Assembly: GCF_021869535.1 (NCBI RefSeq) | Contig: NW_026262712.1 | Coordinates: 68,108,100-68,172,099 of the forward strand | Direction: 5' to 3' | DNA: 64,000 bases | From: Mytilus californianus | Taxonomy: Eukaryota > Mollusca > Bivalvia > Mytilida > Mytilidae | Part shown: in pieces, positions 45,776 through 57,688 of the stretch | How the letters are laid out: each line of letters starts with the position of its first letter | Numbering within the stretch: the stretch's first letter is position 1 | Translations under genes and position numbers: made by a program | The notes under the pieces: model-generated | Database searches by the model: none | Told to the model about the DNA's origin: nothing | Seen by the model: only the letters and a program-made list of their open reading frames with translations

Positions 45776-48521
45776 TATATACATTATATATATATATACC
45801 GAGGTACTGACTACTGAGCTGATATATTCTCGGAGTTTTTGAAGGTCAAAGGATTCCCTCAGTTTTTGTTTGAAAAACACGGGTAAAAAAGTTTAAAGCA
45901 ATTGATATTTTTGCATATGCTTGCATATATTGTCATAAAACAGCTACAAGCAATAATAGGAATAGTGTGCTCTTGAATAGATTCAGGTAAATGCTACCAC
46001 TCTATCACTTTACGGGGGTTCAAACGTTTTTCATAAATTACAAATACAAATTTACAGAACAAGCGTTTTACCATAAGCAGTGCTATATCAATGCTAACCC
46101 TAATTCAAATATCAAATCAAATTCAACAGACTAGTCTGTAGGGCAGAACAATCACGACAATCGGAAACTTTCGACAAACTACAATCATGTGATCATGGCA
46201 AGTGTATACTGTCGATCAGAGAAGGCTTTTTTCTTGACTTTTGTTGAGGGATATGTACAGTTGCAAGCAGGACAAACTATTCCTTTCTGGACAGGGTGAG
46301 TTTGTCATCTGTCTTAGAAGCGCCCCGATGTTACAGTTGTTTCATATTCCAATAATTTCATATGTATATGCCCAATGAGAAAATGTCCTTTGATGCTGGA
46401 CAAAAGCACTATACATGTTTAACACAAACAGTCTACCAGCACTCCATTCTATTGCAGAATGAGTCAAATGTCCGAAGCTTAACATTCATAAACTCAATAT
46501 TATTAGGATTTGTGGTTTAAGAATTTTGTCGTGTTCGTTCACCACTACAGAAGAACTTTGAAATAATGTTGATATTAGTGATTTATTTAGCTTTACCTTG
46601 CATGTACGAATATATATGTTCCAGGCAAGGGTCAGACACATCTAATAACGTTCCCACAATAAAGAAGTCAGAATTACTTATTACAGTAAAGTTTTTAGAA
46701 TGCTTAGTGTGATATTAAACTATCCTCCTTAGAAGAAATTATTTGTCTTGTGTCACTAAGTTTGGGAGTGAACAACCGAAACAATTTCTAAACGAATAAA
46801 AGGCAGTTCTAGTAATCAAAATGCCTTTTTAATGTTCTTAGTCTATTTTATAATGATTTATATTTCTATTGATACATCTTATTTAAAAAAAAAAGTCATG
46901 ACAATGTTTAAACTCAAATATAAGTCTGTTTTGAAAGAACTTTTGCTGCCAGTTTGCCATGTCCCGAATTCAACCTTTATGCCAAAAACTCAAATGTTCC
47001 ACATTCATTGAAGTAAAATATATTTATATTAACAAATACATATGTTTTCTTATTTGTCTATACATTTTGTACAGTTTCGACGGCCGTTGTTTTCATTATT
47101 TGAAAAAATACATCTTTTTGAAATGAAAATCATCCCCCTTTTTGTAAAATCGCATACGTCAACTCATGAAACTCATTTAATGATGGTTTTTCACTTTTTG
47201 GATGAAAAATTGAATAAGGAAGAAAACAGATGCGAGTTTGCCATTATTCTACTGCAAAAAGGGTATTCAAATTGAAATTAGATATTCAATGTTTTTTCCT
47301 CATGAAAATGGTTTGTTGTCTTTGATCTTGATTTCTGAAAAACTGCACCATGTTTTCTTTTGACGACCAAATTAATTTAAAATTTAACAAATATTCGAAT
47401 CTAATGATATATCATATAGCCGTGTAGTAGTTCTGACGATTAAATTTTGAAAATTCTGACTCTGGTCACCGGGCTAATACAGATACGAAATTGTGAAAGA
47501 AATTCAGCATTCCTACAAATACATTTTTCATATATTTCCACGAAGACTGGTCTCTTTGATGAGTTAATGAAAGTTATGTTAAACATGATTGTTCTTATCA
47601 GTGTTGGACTTTTTAAAAATTTGTATATCTTTATTGAGTTTTAAGAAAAACAACCAACTAGCAAAAATAGTTCGTAATAGATTTCCCGGAACTTAACAAA
47701 ATTGATATTAACATAGAGAGTTGAGATTAAATAAATCATTTAATGAATGCCAATTTTCGTGAACTTGTCAATAGTTTAGAATCTCGTCAGTATGTTTCAT
47801 ATGTAATATCCTAATATGTTGCATTTTTTCTAGAATGTAGGAGTTGATGAAGATATATATGATCTTAAAAACACATAGGAAATGATAAATAAAAACAAAA
47901 ATCACTTGCCCATGATTAATTAAACAAATCTATAATTGTTAGCATTTATCTTTATTTTTTTTCCCCATTTTATTGTGAGAAAATGGTTGTAAACATAAGA
48001 ACACATCGCAAAAGTTTATTTTCAAATTATTAGTAATCTTTTGTTTTGAAATTACCAACAGTATGTAAATGTATAGATGATTGAGATCTCAAAAACAAAT
48101 TCAAACCTGTCACAATTTCAGGTCGCTGTCACAAGCTAGGAACCCTGTTTCATTATATCTTAATGATGTACGTTATGTGAATAATTAGGTGTTGATGGTA
48201 GCTCTTTTGTTTTTTCTGTAAAGTGTATTTATAACTCATACTTGTATATACTTCAGTCTATTGTTGGTGACTCTACATTGACAACTGAAAGGTTTTTGGT
48301 TGTTATTGTTGTCTTTTGCTTGGTTACTTATTAACATACCCCAATATTTTTCTTAATAATATTGTTTGACAAAATAAAAAGGACACATCACCTTATTTTG
48401 CTGGGTTTTTTTCTGCATTGTTCAACTTTTATTTTAATTGTATCTGTACATATGTTCATGACATGAACTCTGTAAATTTAATGTCTCAACGCTAAACAAT
48501 GACGTAACAAACTATACTTAC
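45776..48521. other. Unassigned; one possible plus-strand exon
   Basis: 46,133-46,287 (+) is open for about 51 codons (RSEKAFFLTFVEGYVQLQAG near the end) and runs into G|GTGAGT, a good donor; the acceptor is weak. I do not recognise it. Frames 47,042-47,275 and 47,447-47,644 lack identity. Confidence 0.3.
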
Positions 48522-48665
48522 AATATTTAAAAAACCCTCCTTTTGGTATTGATTGCAGTTTGTAATACACTCCACATCGGCTCTATTAAAGGTATCCAAA
48601 GCTTCCACAACTGCTTCTACTGCTGTTTCAATCGTAGTATCTCTTGTCTTTTTAATATATTTTCC
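48522..48665 (-). CDS. Candidate internal exon of the unrecognised minus-strand gene
   Basis: On the minus strand the sequence 'ctattttaag' is followed by 144 bp (48 codons) that open with GKYIKKTRDTTIETAVEAVV and contain two Cys (ECITNCNQ). It ends in AATATT|GTAAGTATA, a near-perfect donor. Both ends are phase 0, so skipping or joining the exon keeps the frame. Acceptor polypyrimidine is only moderate. Acidic/basic alternation and lack of Pro suggest a helical segment. No family recognised. Too short for ordinary open-frame cut-offs. Confidence 0.6.
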
Positions 48666-49269
48666 CTTAAAATAGAGTTTCGTATTTCAAAATAGATGTA
48701 TCGTTCACCTTTCTATACATGATCGGTCATGTAAGATATTGAACCATCAAAGGAGCCTGATGTCAAAAACCTTTTGCCCCTTGAATTTGGAATAAAATAT
48801 TCCTATGCAGGAACCATATAAGTCCAGAGAACCTTTTGAAAATTGGTCAATAAATATCAAAAATAAGCTCTGATGACTACATTTTTTTCAAAATCTTTTG
48901 GAATTAACTAATTTTTTAAAATCTACATTACAATACATTATTTTTAAAAAGTGTTGTTAATATTGATTAAGAAATAAGCGATAACTTTTTTTTAATATGA
49001 TATGAAAGGTATGCGGCTATTAGGATGAAGAGAAAAAACATCATCTAGTAAAAATACATGTATACGTATTATATTTGCCACTAGACTTTAAACACGATTT
49101 TCATTGTCAAATAGTTAATTCCAATAGCTTTAAACAGTTTCATAGGATTTTCTATTTTTGAATTTGCAAATCCTAATGTGAGATTGTCTTTCCGGTTATG
49201 TTTCATCCGATGCAAATCACATAAGATTATTTTGTCATTGACTATCGCTGATTCATTCCTACAAAGTTT
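48666..49269. other. Intron-like sequence with one weak open frame
   Basis: 49,081-49,272 (minus) follows an AG-ended tract ('ccaaactttgtag') and reads NESAIVNDKIILCDLHRMKH, but the phase (2) does not fit the phase-0 exons nearby and the donor is poor. Left as unassigned. Confidence 0.3.
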
Positions 49270-49354
49270 GGAGAAAAAGGCCAAATGTATTAAGTGAAAA
49301 GGATGAAAATTATATTTCCATCTTTTTCACTTAATACATTTGGCATTTTTCTCC
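49270..49354. repeat. Long hairpin, 31-46-bp stem
   Basis: 'ggagaaaaaggccaaatgta' at 49,270 is complemented at 49,323-49,354 ('tacatttggcatttttctcc') with one mismatch over 31 bp. The pairing continues with two mismatches to a loop of about 8 nt. Confidence 0.85.
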
Positions 49355-52300
49355 AATGTCGATTTTTTTCCCTTCAACTCATCATTAAATTATTTTTACG
49401 GACGGTTTTGAAACAGGACCGTCGCAATCCTACATTATCAAAACTTTCGCCTTGTAGATTCTGAGAATGACTCATTTGTAGAAAGCCTTCCTCCGTTATT
49501 TCTGTATTGATTGGTTGGTTTGACCTGTTTCAGATAAAATTATGAAAATAGTAGTAAAAACCGTTCAATTCAGGAATATGAGAGTTGTTTTCCATTCGCT
49601 TGATTTGTTTGAGCTTTTCATTTTACCATTTTATAAGGGACTTTCAATTTTGATTTTTCCAGGGAGTGTGGTATTTTTGTTATTTTATTTTTCGTTACAA
49701 GTGTATGTACCACAAGTGACCATATTTGCAATTTGATCAACATAAAACATTGTAAAATGAACATTAGTTGTAGAGGTCCTTTATAAAAATCGTTATACGA
49801 TCAATCCTTTGAATTAGAAAAAAATCATTTACTCGTTTTAATTCGAATGAAATGTTTTTAAATTAATGATAAAAATCGACCATTGCATACATGTATGGCG
49901 ACAATGTTTTTCATTCAATAGGATTTATCATTAAAATTTCACTTTTATCATTTCTGCAAATTATTGTTTCAGAGGAAATAATGAAAATATGATTCGTCTA
50001 ACGACGAAGTTGATGTGCTGACTTCAGATCAAGTGACCTTATGAACAGATGAGCTATAGTCTTTTATAATGCGATTCCTCGGTGTTTTATCCGTTGTCTC
50101 GCATCTTCGTTCTGAATTTCTGTTATATGAACATAGGTCAACTACTGTTGTGTTTTTCACGAAATGAACAAATGATGCTGGTTATACTTGCTTATTTGTG
50201 TTTGTATATACACTGTACGGCGTCAATGCTCTTGCGTTATCCCAGTATACTATTTAAAACCAATACTGGGAACTATATTCGTAGAGAACTTCAAATTTTA
50301 GACATAAGGATTTACAACAAAGACTGTGCGATTTGAACTTATATAATTCTTAAATACCGCCTCGAAAATTTAAACATTTAATGAAGTACCGTATTACTCT
50401 GCTTTCACTAATCCTTGTTATAATCTACGTCAAAATATAATAGAATATTTGGAAACAATAGTTCATTGTAAAAGTATAATAATAATGTTACAAATGATGC
50501 ACATAGCCCTAAATGTGTCTTCATATCACCGGACAAATGAGTGAATACTGGTATTCATATGAAACATCTTCATTTTTTATTAGTTTCACACTATCTCTGG
50601 CTAAAAAACACGGAATGGAGGAAAATATGAAAAAAATAGGACCAATGTCCTCTGTATTTACTTTATTAATTTTGTTACTATGTTTTTGTTTCCCGTTTCC
50701 TGACACATTTACCATGGTAAAGCATATACTATTATCTTATAAACAATTGAAAAAAATCATATTTCAGAATAATTGTTTTATCTGTTTAGAATTAGGATAG
50801 AATATTATAGCCCTACACGTCCTCCCCTATCCCCCGATTAAATTGAATTATTGTCATCCATAGACAATAGGAATTGAGAATATTTAGTACTTTGATAGCA
50901 TAAAAGTAATGAAAAAAATACCCTTAAACAATCACAAACTTGCACGAAGAGAGCACAACATCGTAATATAAATCGGACGTCATAGTGCGATATCAATACG
51001 GTGTAAATAAGCAAAACTGTTTTTTTTTTTCTTTTAATCTTACATAAATATGTGATTAAACTTGGCTTGGTAAAAAAGATTGATTAAAGGCTTTTGCATT
51101 TATAATTTTATCACACATAATTTAACCAAGAATTAAACAAAATAGGATTGTTGAAAATAATTCGACAAAAGAAGATATCTGATAGAAATAGTGTATGCCT
51201 TAAAGTGTACACATATGCTTACCTAAAAAAGCAAACTCTGATGTACATATTGACGACAGAGGGAAAATGATCGAAAATATCTTCACAACATATTGTAACT
51301 GATGTTATATTTCTTAATAATAACAGGTAATAACTTAAAATAAACATGTATGATGCACCCTAAAATAAAAACAACACGGATAAATTCAAGCTTGATCAGG
51401 GGTTTCAATTCAAATCGATATAATTTTTTAACAATGTGCCAAAATGTTCATGTAGTTTATATCACACTTTTACTGTGCTTGTTCCGAAGGCGTTACCTTA
51501 GACAAAACCAATTGCTAAATATTTTTTTACAGAATTGCAGTTTAAAACACCTCTACAAACTGATAAAAAATCAATAAATATTAAAAAAAAAAGTAAAATT
51601 ACATAAATACCGAACTCCAAGGATAATTCAAAAAGGAAAGTCCCTTATCAAATAACAAAATTAAAAGCTCAAACACACCAAACGTACGGAAAACAACTAT
51701 CATATTCCTGGCTTGGTACAGACATTTCCTAATGTAGAAAATGGTGGATTAAACCTGGTTTTATAGCTAGCTAAACCTCTCACTTGTATCTAGGGTTTCT
51801 TTTATATTCTTTTTTTTTTCAAAATATGTCATGGGGCTTTTTTCATTATAGGTTTTGCAAGATTGTATTACAAATCAATTACATTCCCTCTTTAAAATCT
51901 GTATATTCCATGAAAGATCTACACTGATATCCTATTTTACAATCCAAGATGGCGGAATACACCCGATCTTCCTTATAATACACACTTTGTTATAATCAGA
52001 TATTATTTGCAAACATTGTATAAACTCATCATAGATACAACAGGCTATCGTTTAGCAGCAGACTTACACCATGTTCATATAAACAATCGATCAATCATCG
52101 TTTTATTAAATAAATAAATGGCGCTATTCTAAAAGCCCGAGCGGGCATTGACATGATAGTTCATGATGCATATTTACTATATATTTAAGAATTGCAGGTG
52201 ATAAATTTTACACAAATCCTAATGTTGTATTAACATCTTTTATAAAATATATTAAGAATAAGTGTGTTGCATAAAGATACAGGTTAAGTTTAGCTTGATA

Positions 52301-53299
52301 ATGTAGTGTGGTATATGTAATAATGTATATAGCAATTCATTTATTGGTATTATAAGATTATCCCCGACTACAGCCATTACACAAATAGTTGGTCAATGTG
52401 AAAGTCATTGCATACAGCAAGATGCTTTCTCTGAAAGAAAAATTGAAATACGTGAACCTGATTTTCAGTTTGATCCAAGAGATCACAGAAAAAATTAAAT
52501 ATAATTGCACGATTTAACTTCATTTTGTAAATTAAATGTAGAAAACTGACATAGATTCTTACTGTTACAGCTGTTTGATAATCAGGAATACAATGATTTA
52601 TTTGAAAGGAAATAATTTTTTTTTATGAAATCATTCCCGAACGATAACGCAACCTTGAACATACAGAATAAAATCACTGTATGGTCCATTTTGACGTGCT
52701 ATTTAGTCGAGTGACATTAACCATAAAATTTAATTTTTAATGCACCCACCTAACATACGGCTAAAACATATATCAATCGAAAGCAATTCATCTGTACTAT
52801 CTTTAATATTCGAACGGTGCAATTTCTGTCAAATCACGATGAAAGGTCAAGGACGAACAATTTCTTATTTACAAGACGTCAACATTTCTGCATATTCTGT
52901 CTTTTAGATAATAAAATTTTGTATGAAAATATGAAAAACTTTTAAAACAGAGACTATTAGTCAATTTTCAAACGCACTTTAAAATATTAATGACGTATTT
53001 TTAATAAATAACGCCTTTTTCCTGAAATTCCGGTGAAAAGGATAAAATTGAGTGAAAACCAAAATGTTGGTCTGTAATTGAATTGTTAAACACCATAAAA
53101 CCAAATGACATATTTCATTTAGTGCTATGGAAGTTTTTGACATCTTACAATTACTGCAATAATGCTTCTTTCTAATTACATTGCCAATTATAGCAACCCA
53201 TGCATGCGCAGTTGCCCAAAATACCACCATTTGCAAAAAGGAGGTTTCCTCACCAATAAAATCCATTTCATTTTTTGAAAAACTATAGATTTTTACCCC
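49355..53299. other. Repeat fragments and unassigned sequence
   Basis: 49,557-49,690 (+) and 51,595-51,790 (minus) are family W copies. 49,395-49,500 (minus) is open and protein-like (EEGFLQMSHSQNLQG) but unidentified. 52,979-53,266 (minus) is open for 95 codons with CSNCKMSK, also unidentified. No other gene signal. Confidence 0.4.
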
Positions 53300-53490
53300 A
53301 GGAATAGATAACTTTAGCTGTATTTGGCAAAACCTTTCGGAATTTTGGGTCCTACATGCTCTTCAACTTCGTGCTTTTTTGGCCTTTTTAACTTTTTTGA
53401 TTCGGGTTTCACTGATGAGTCTTTTGTAGACGAAACGCGCATCTGGCGTACAGCATTTTGAGCCTAGTATCTATGAGGAGTTTATTTACA
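53300..53490 (+). mobile_element. Short repeat carrying the best hammerhead-like core
   Basis: 'tttggcaaaacctttcggaa', 'ctcttcaacttcg', 'tttggcctttttaac' lead to the core at 53,412-53,450, followed by 'gagcctagtatctatgagg'. A diverged relative is at 63,290-63,410. Confidence 0.7.
53412..53450 (+). ncRNA. Hammerhead-ribozyme-like core
   Basis: CTGATGA (53,412-53,418); stem II GTCT/AGAC (53,419-53,422 with 53,428-53,431, loop TTTGT); GAAA (53,432-53,435); stem III ACGC/GCGT (53,435-53,438 with 53,446-53,449, loop GCATCTG); and A53,450 at the expected cleavage position (GUA). All invariant core positions of the hammerhead fold that I can check are met. Helix I between the flanks is not evident, so cleavage may need a dimer or may be lost. 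Confidence 0.55.
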
Positions 53491-54339
53491 TCACCTTACA
53501 GTCTATGTGTTATGATTTGAAAATTCTAGTAATTTGCAATAAATAATTATAGTTATAATTCGACTTCCTAAATAGTTGAATTATTACAAAAAGAATAAAA
53601 AGCTATAAAGAAGGAAATTACTGTGTAGGTGTCACAGCAACAATTCAACCAATCATCACCAAGAACGTTTTGTAAAAGTAGGCAAACTCTGACAAAACAT
53701 ATTAAGCACTTTTCATGATTCTGCGTTAAGCCCTTTGTTGTTTACCTGGCAAGGATATTTTGGCGATTTTCACATTTTATTATAACATGTATAATACTAG
53801 AGAAGAACGAGGTTAATTCTATTCGCGTTATTTTTCTAATAAAATCGTCGCTTAAACAAATTGGTTGCCAAAACTAGTTGGTTTGATGTAATATCGTTTT
53901 ACTAAAACTAAATTATAATAAACCCTTAAAACTTTATCCAAACAATGACATGAATAAGTAACATTAGTTTTTTACATGCCAATGTTTTGCAAGCTATAAT
54001 CTGTTCGTTTGGTTTTCTAATGGTGATAAGTTTCCATTACTGCAATAAGTGTCTATTATTAGTTGACATAGAAAAAAACATACAAAATGGTATGTTTATA
54101 AATGTCAGAAAAACAAGCGTCAAAAATGAAAAACCTAAAAATCAGGTCTGTAATGGTTGCTATTGATCTCTATTTGAATGTAGTTATCATGAATACAATC
54201 AATTCATGTGTACACTTCAAAACGTTGAACTTCACTAATATTTACCAAGCGATGTATACGTAGGAGGAGTATTGCTCATTACAAAGTTTTTTTTAGACTT
54301 ACAGATGGACATATTGATATTTTGTAGTGTGTCTTTCTA
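53491..54339. other. Unassigned
   Basis: No gene or repeat recognised. Confidence 0.35.
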
Positions 54340-54695
54340 TGTTGTGATGTTACATTATTGCTTCAGATAAGGGTGAAGGTTTGGTACCATTAAAACGTTT
54401 AAACCCGCTGCAATTGTTTGCACCTGTCCTAAGTCAGGAATCTGATGTTCAGTAGTTGTCGTTTGTTGATGTGGTTCATAAGTGTTTCTCGTTTTTTATA
54501 TAGATCAGACAGTTGGTTTTCCCGTTTGAATGGTTTTACACTAGTAATTTTTGGGGCCCTTTATAGCTTGCTGTTCGGTGTGAGCCAAGGCTCCGTGTTG
54601 AAGACCGTACTTTGACCTATAATGGTTTACTTTTATAAATTTTGACTTGGATGGAGAGTTGTCTCATTGGCACTCATACCACATCTTCTTATATC
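54340..54695 (+). mobile_element. Family M repeat, 3' two-thirds
   Basis: 'tcctaagtcaggaatctga', 'ttggggccctttatagc', 'gttgtctcattggcactcat'. Same part of the family as the 38.4-kb copy. Confidence 0.75.
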
Positions 54696-55908
54696 TATAT
54701 ATGAATGGAAAGAACAAAAACTTATAAGCGTAAGGACAAGATTATCCCTTCATTTCCGATAAACACACATATGACACCATAACCAACGCGATAAAAGTAG
54801 GACAAACAAATAACAGTCCTCAAAACACTACACCGAAATGTACGAACACTACCTTAAACCAGTGATTGAAATTGCTCAGGAAAGGTATTCAATCTTCCAC
54901 GATATTCAATGTCATTCATATTTGATAAAACAACTAATATAGTATGTAATAATGTGCTAACATAAACACAAAATTGCCTGATTGGTGATTGTTCAGCGCG
55001 TGGTGCAAACAGTATTCATTCAAATAATGAACGAGAATAAACTTCTTAACATGTCTTACACTTTCGACATAAAAAAACATAGTTTTACTGTATATACCTT
55101 ATATACTCCTTAATCACTTTTATTACCCCTTTTTTAATATGCTAAATTACTTTTTCATGATACTGACAACAATCGATGTTTAATCTAAACAATGAAAAGC
55201 AAATTGATCCCTATTAGCAGAAGGTGGTATTTAATTAAAGGTTCATTAGAAGGCTGATTCCTGGCCATTATTATTTCAATTGCAGTTTAAAATGGCGAAA
55301 ATAAAATCCCTTCTTCTATAAACCATTTTATTTTATTTGTGACATATTCATATTGATACCGAAAGATATATTTTGCTTTTAGCGCAATTTTATCATTTTT
55401 GAACAATTCATAGAGAATTGCAACTTTCTGTAAATATTGCGTAATTAAAATTTTAATATGCATTTGATTTGGAATTATGGTATTCTATTCCATTGTGTCC
55501 ATATGCTTTTTAGAAAAAAAATATCATACATGAACCAACAAAGGGCTTTTTGTTTTATTCTTGCGAAATTTAGGACTGTTCATTCTTGACCTTTGACCTT
55601 GATTTTACAAAAATTGCATCGTACGAATTATTGACGACCGGGCAAAACAGAAAGTACAGACAATAAGCTTTCGAATGATATATAATATAGCCGTATGTTA
55701 TTTGGGTGCATTGAAGTCGTTAACTAAGCGTCTTTTTGAAAAGAGGGACGAAAGATACCAGAGGGACAGTGAAACTCATAGATCGAAAACAAACTGACAA
55801 CGCCATGGCCAATGTCATTCGTCAAATTTGGGCAATTGGTAAGTACTGTTTAAGAACAATCCAATTTATTAATGTGAAATAAATGTTTGTTTGAAAGAAA
55901 TTGAATTG

Positions 55909-55912
<4 letters not shown>
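54696..55912. other. Unassigned
   Basis: 55,740-55,815 resembles a common repeat end ('gagggacagtgaaactcata'). No gene signal. Confidence 0.35.

Positions 55913-55963
<51 letters not shown>
55913..55963. repeat. (AT)n microsatellite
   Basis: About 25 uninterrupted AT units, 90 bp left of Penelope element B. Confidence 0.95.
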
Positions 55964-55965
<2 letters not shown>

Positions 55966-56052
55966 TGCCTATAAATAGCAGCACATGACATACAAATCTA
56001 TGGGAGTGTGGATTAATCAGTACAGAGATTAATTCAATTACACAAATAAAAT

Positions 56053-56564
56053 TATAGATTGCCTAACAATGTAATTTTAACACACTATTTAGTATGTAAA
56101 TATAAGAATGTTTAAAATATTTACAAAATGATGAAAATAAACGCAATATTTCGCTAGACTAACTAGCTTTATCAAGCGTGCATCTATCCAGGTGAAATCG
56201 GATGTAGATGATAAGAAACTTTTGCAGCTCAATGTATATGTTGCACTTGAATTTAGCTGCCTTGAAAATAATACATAATTTGGATGAAGTTCAAGATTTT
56301 TACAAAATTGGTAGTTGAAGTTATCAACGTCCATTGGCCAAAATTACAGGATAAAATGGACGATGCTGTGTACTAAATTATTCTTTATCTTTCCTGTATC
56401 TTTTCTCATCTTTTTCGTTAAGACCATTAGGTTCTAAAGTGTGGAGTTGGTGGATCCAAAAATTTCCCTTCTCCTTCTCGCCGTGGTGTCCCACTCGTTG
56501 TTGACTTCTATGATTTGGAAGGTAACATTATCAAAAGAATGTTTCGTTGAACGAAGTGTCTTGT
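56053..56564 (-). repeat. Penelope B left inverted arm
   Basis: Reverse complement of 57,143-57,656. It ends at 'tgtcttgt' (56,557-56,564), a short stretch shared with 57,143-57,150 that may mark the recombination or template-switch point. Confidence 0.9.
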
Positions 56565-57331
56565 TACGTAAACATCTAGTTGTTCGAGGATACAATAACA
56601 ACATCATTGATAGCGCTTTCGAAAGAGCAAACAAAACTAGTCGCCAAGAACTTCTAGAGTACAAAGATAAGAATAAAGCAGCTAACAGAACACCCCTTGT
56701 ACTCACTTACCATCCTGATTTTAAAAATGTGTCTTCCATTGTTCAGAAGCATTGGAAAATTATAGAAAACGATTCAAATCTTAAAAAAGTATTTTCCTCA
56801 CCACCAGTCATGGCCTTCAGAAGACCTAAAAACATCCGTGAAAAATTAGTGACATCTGTATTAGCAAAGCAGCCTACTCCATCTCCCGGTTGCTACAAAC
56901 AATGTGGTCGAAGGAACTGCTTGTGTTGTAAAACTGCCAATACAAGCAGTTCTTTCATCAGCTCCGTTACTAAACAAAATTATACCATCTACTCAAATTC
57001 TAACTGTAAAACGGAGAACTCAATTTATATATTAACATGTGACACATGTGGCATTCAGTATGTGGGAGAAACAATGGACAAATTTAATATTCGGCTCAAT
57101 AACCATCGTTCATGGTACAAAACCAACAAAAACTGTCCTCTTACAAGACATCTTCGTTCAACGAAACATTCTTTTGATAATGTTACCTTCCAAATCATAG
57201 AAGTCAACAACGAGTGGGACACCACGGCGAGAAGGAGAAGAGAAAATTTTTGGATCCACCAACTCCACACTTTAGAACTTGATGGTCTTAACGAAAAAGA
57301 TGAGAAAAGATACAGGAAAGATAAAGAATAA
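56559..57331 (+). CDS. Penelope-like GIY-YIG endonuclease protein fragment
   Basis: Open to TAA at 57,329-57,331. Native coding begins about 56,559; the ORF can be read back to ATG 56,441, but those first ~40 residues come from the antisense of the element's own C-terminus and are not native. Order: thumb/linker (LTYHPDFKNVSSIVQKHWKI, PPVMAFRRPKN), Cys cluster CGRRNCLCC, then a GIY-YIG nuclease (IYILTC, QYVGET, RLNNHRS with Arg, ENFWIHQL with catalytic Glu, LDGLNEKD with Asn). The nuclease cuts target DNA for insertion. No stop or frameshift across this part, so it is the best-preserved transposon frame in the window, but it lacks the polymerase. Confidence 0.9.
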
Positions 57332-57650
57332 TTTAGTACACAGCATCGTCCTTTTTATCCTGTAATATTGGCCAATGGACGTTGCTAACTTCAACTACCA
57401 ATTTTGTAAAAATCTTGAACTTCATCCAAATTGTGTATTATTTTCAAGGCAGCTAAATTCAAGTGCAACATATACATTGAGCTGCAAAAGTTTCTTATCA
57501 TCTACATCCGATTTCACCTGGATAGATGCACGCTTGATAAAGCTAGTTAGTCTAGCGAAATATTGCGTTTATTTTCATCATTTTGTAAATATTTTAAACA
57601 TTCTTATATTTACATACTAAATAGTGTGTTAAAATTACATTGTTAGGCAA

Positions 57651-57656
<6 letters not shown>
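57143..57656 (+). repeat. Penelope B right arm: 3' coding end and UTR
   Basis: Contains the native C-terminus and about 325 bp of UTR with the degraded hammerhead-like segment (57,533-57,560). The 57,375-57,620 open frame is UTR; its mirror is at 56,089-56,334. Confidence 0.9.

Positions 57657-57685
<29 letters not shown>
57652..57685. repeat. (TA)n microsatellite
   Basis: Directly at the 3' end of Penelope B, so it may be part of the element tail or the target. Confidence 0.95.

Positions 57686-57688
<3 letters not shown>

Larger units (their letters stand above)
56053..57656 (+). mobile_element. Penelope-like retroelement B with inverted terminal arms
   Basis: The left arm (56,053-56,564) is the reverse complement of the right arm (57,143-57,656), with only a few differences. 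The right arm holds the endonuclease C-terminus and the 3' UTR; the left arm is an inverted copy of the same. Between the arms lies the remaining coding sequence. The reverse transcriptase core is missing. Inverted terminal copies are a known feature of Penelope-like elements. A (TA)n tract follows the right arm at 57,652. Confidence 0.9.

Noticed and set aside
49081-49284. Extra exon of the minus-strand gene
   Set aside because: Phase does not match the neighbouring phase-0 exons, the donor is poor, and it overlaps the hairpin at 49,270.
50513-50800. 95-codon open frame (+) with a matching minus frame
   Set aside because: Low-complexity hydrophobic composition, no homologue recognised, no splice signals.
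51190-51222. Donor-like TTTAG|GTAAGC on the minus strand
   Set aside because: No convincing acceptor or coding frame upstream on that strand.
52979-53266. 95-codon minus frame with a CxxC pair, considered as a transposase zinc region
   Set aside because: No catalytic motif or inverted repeats found; identity not supported.
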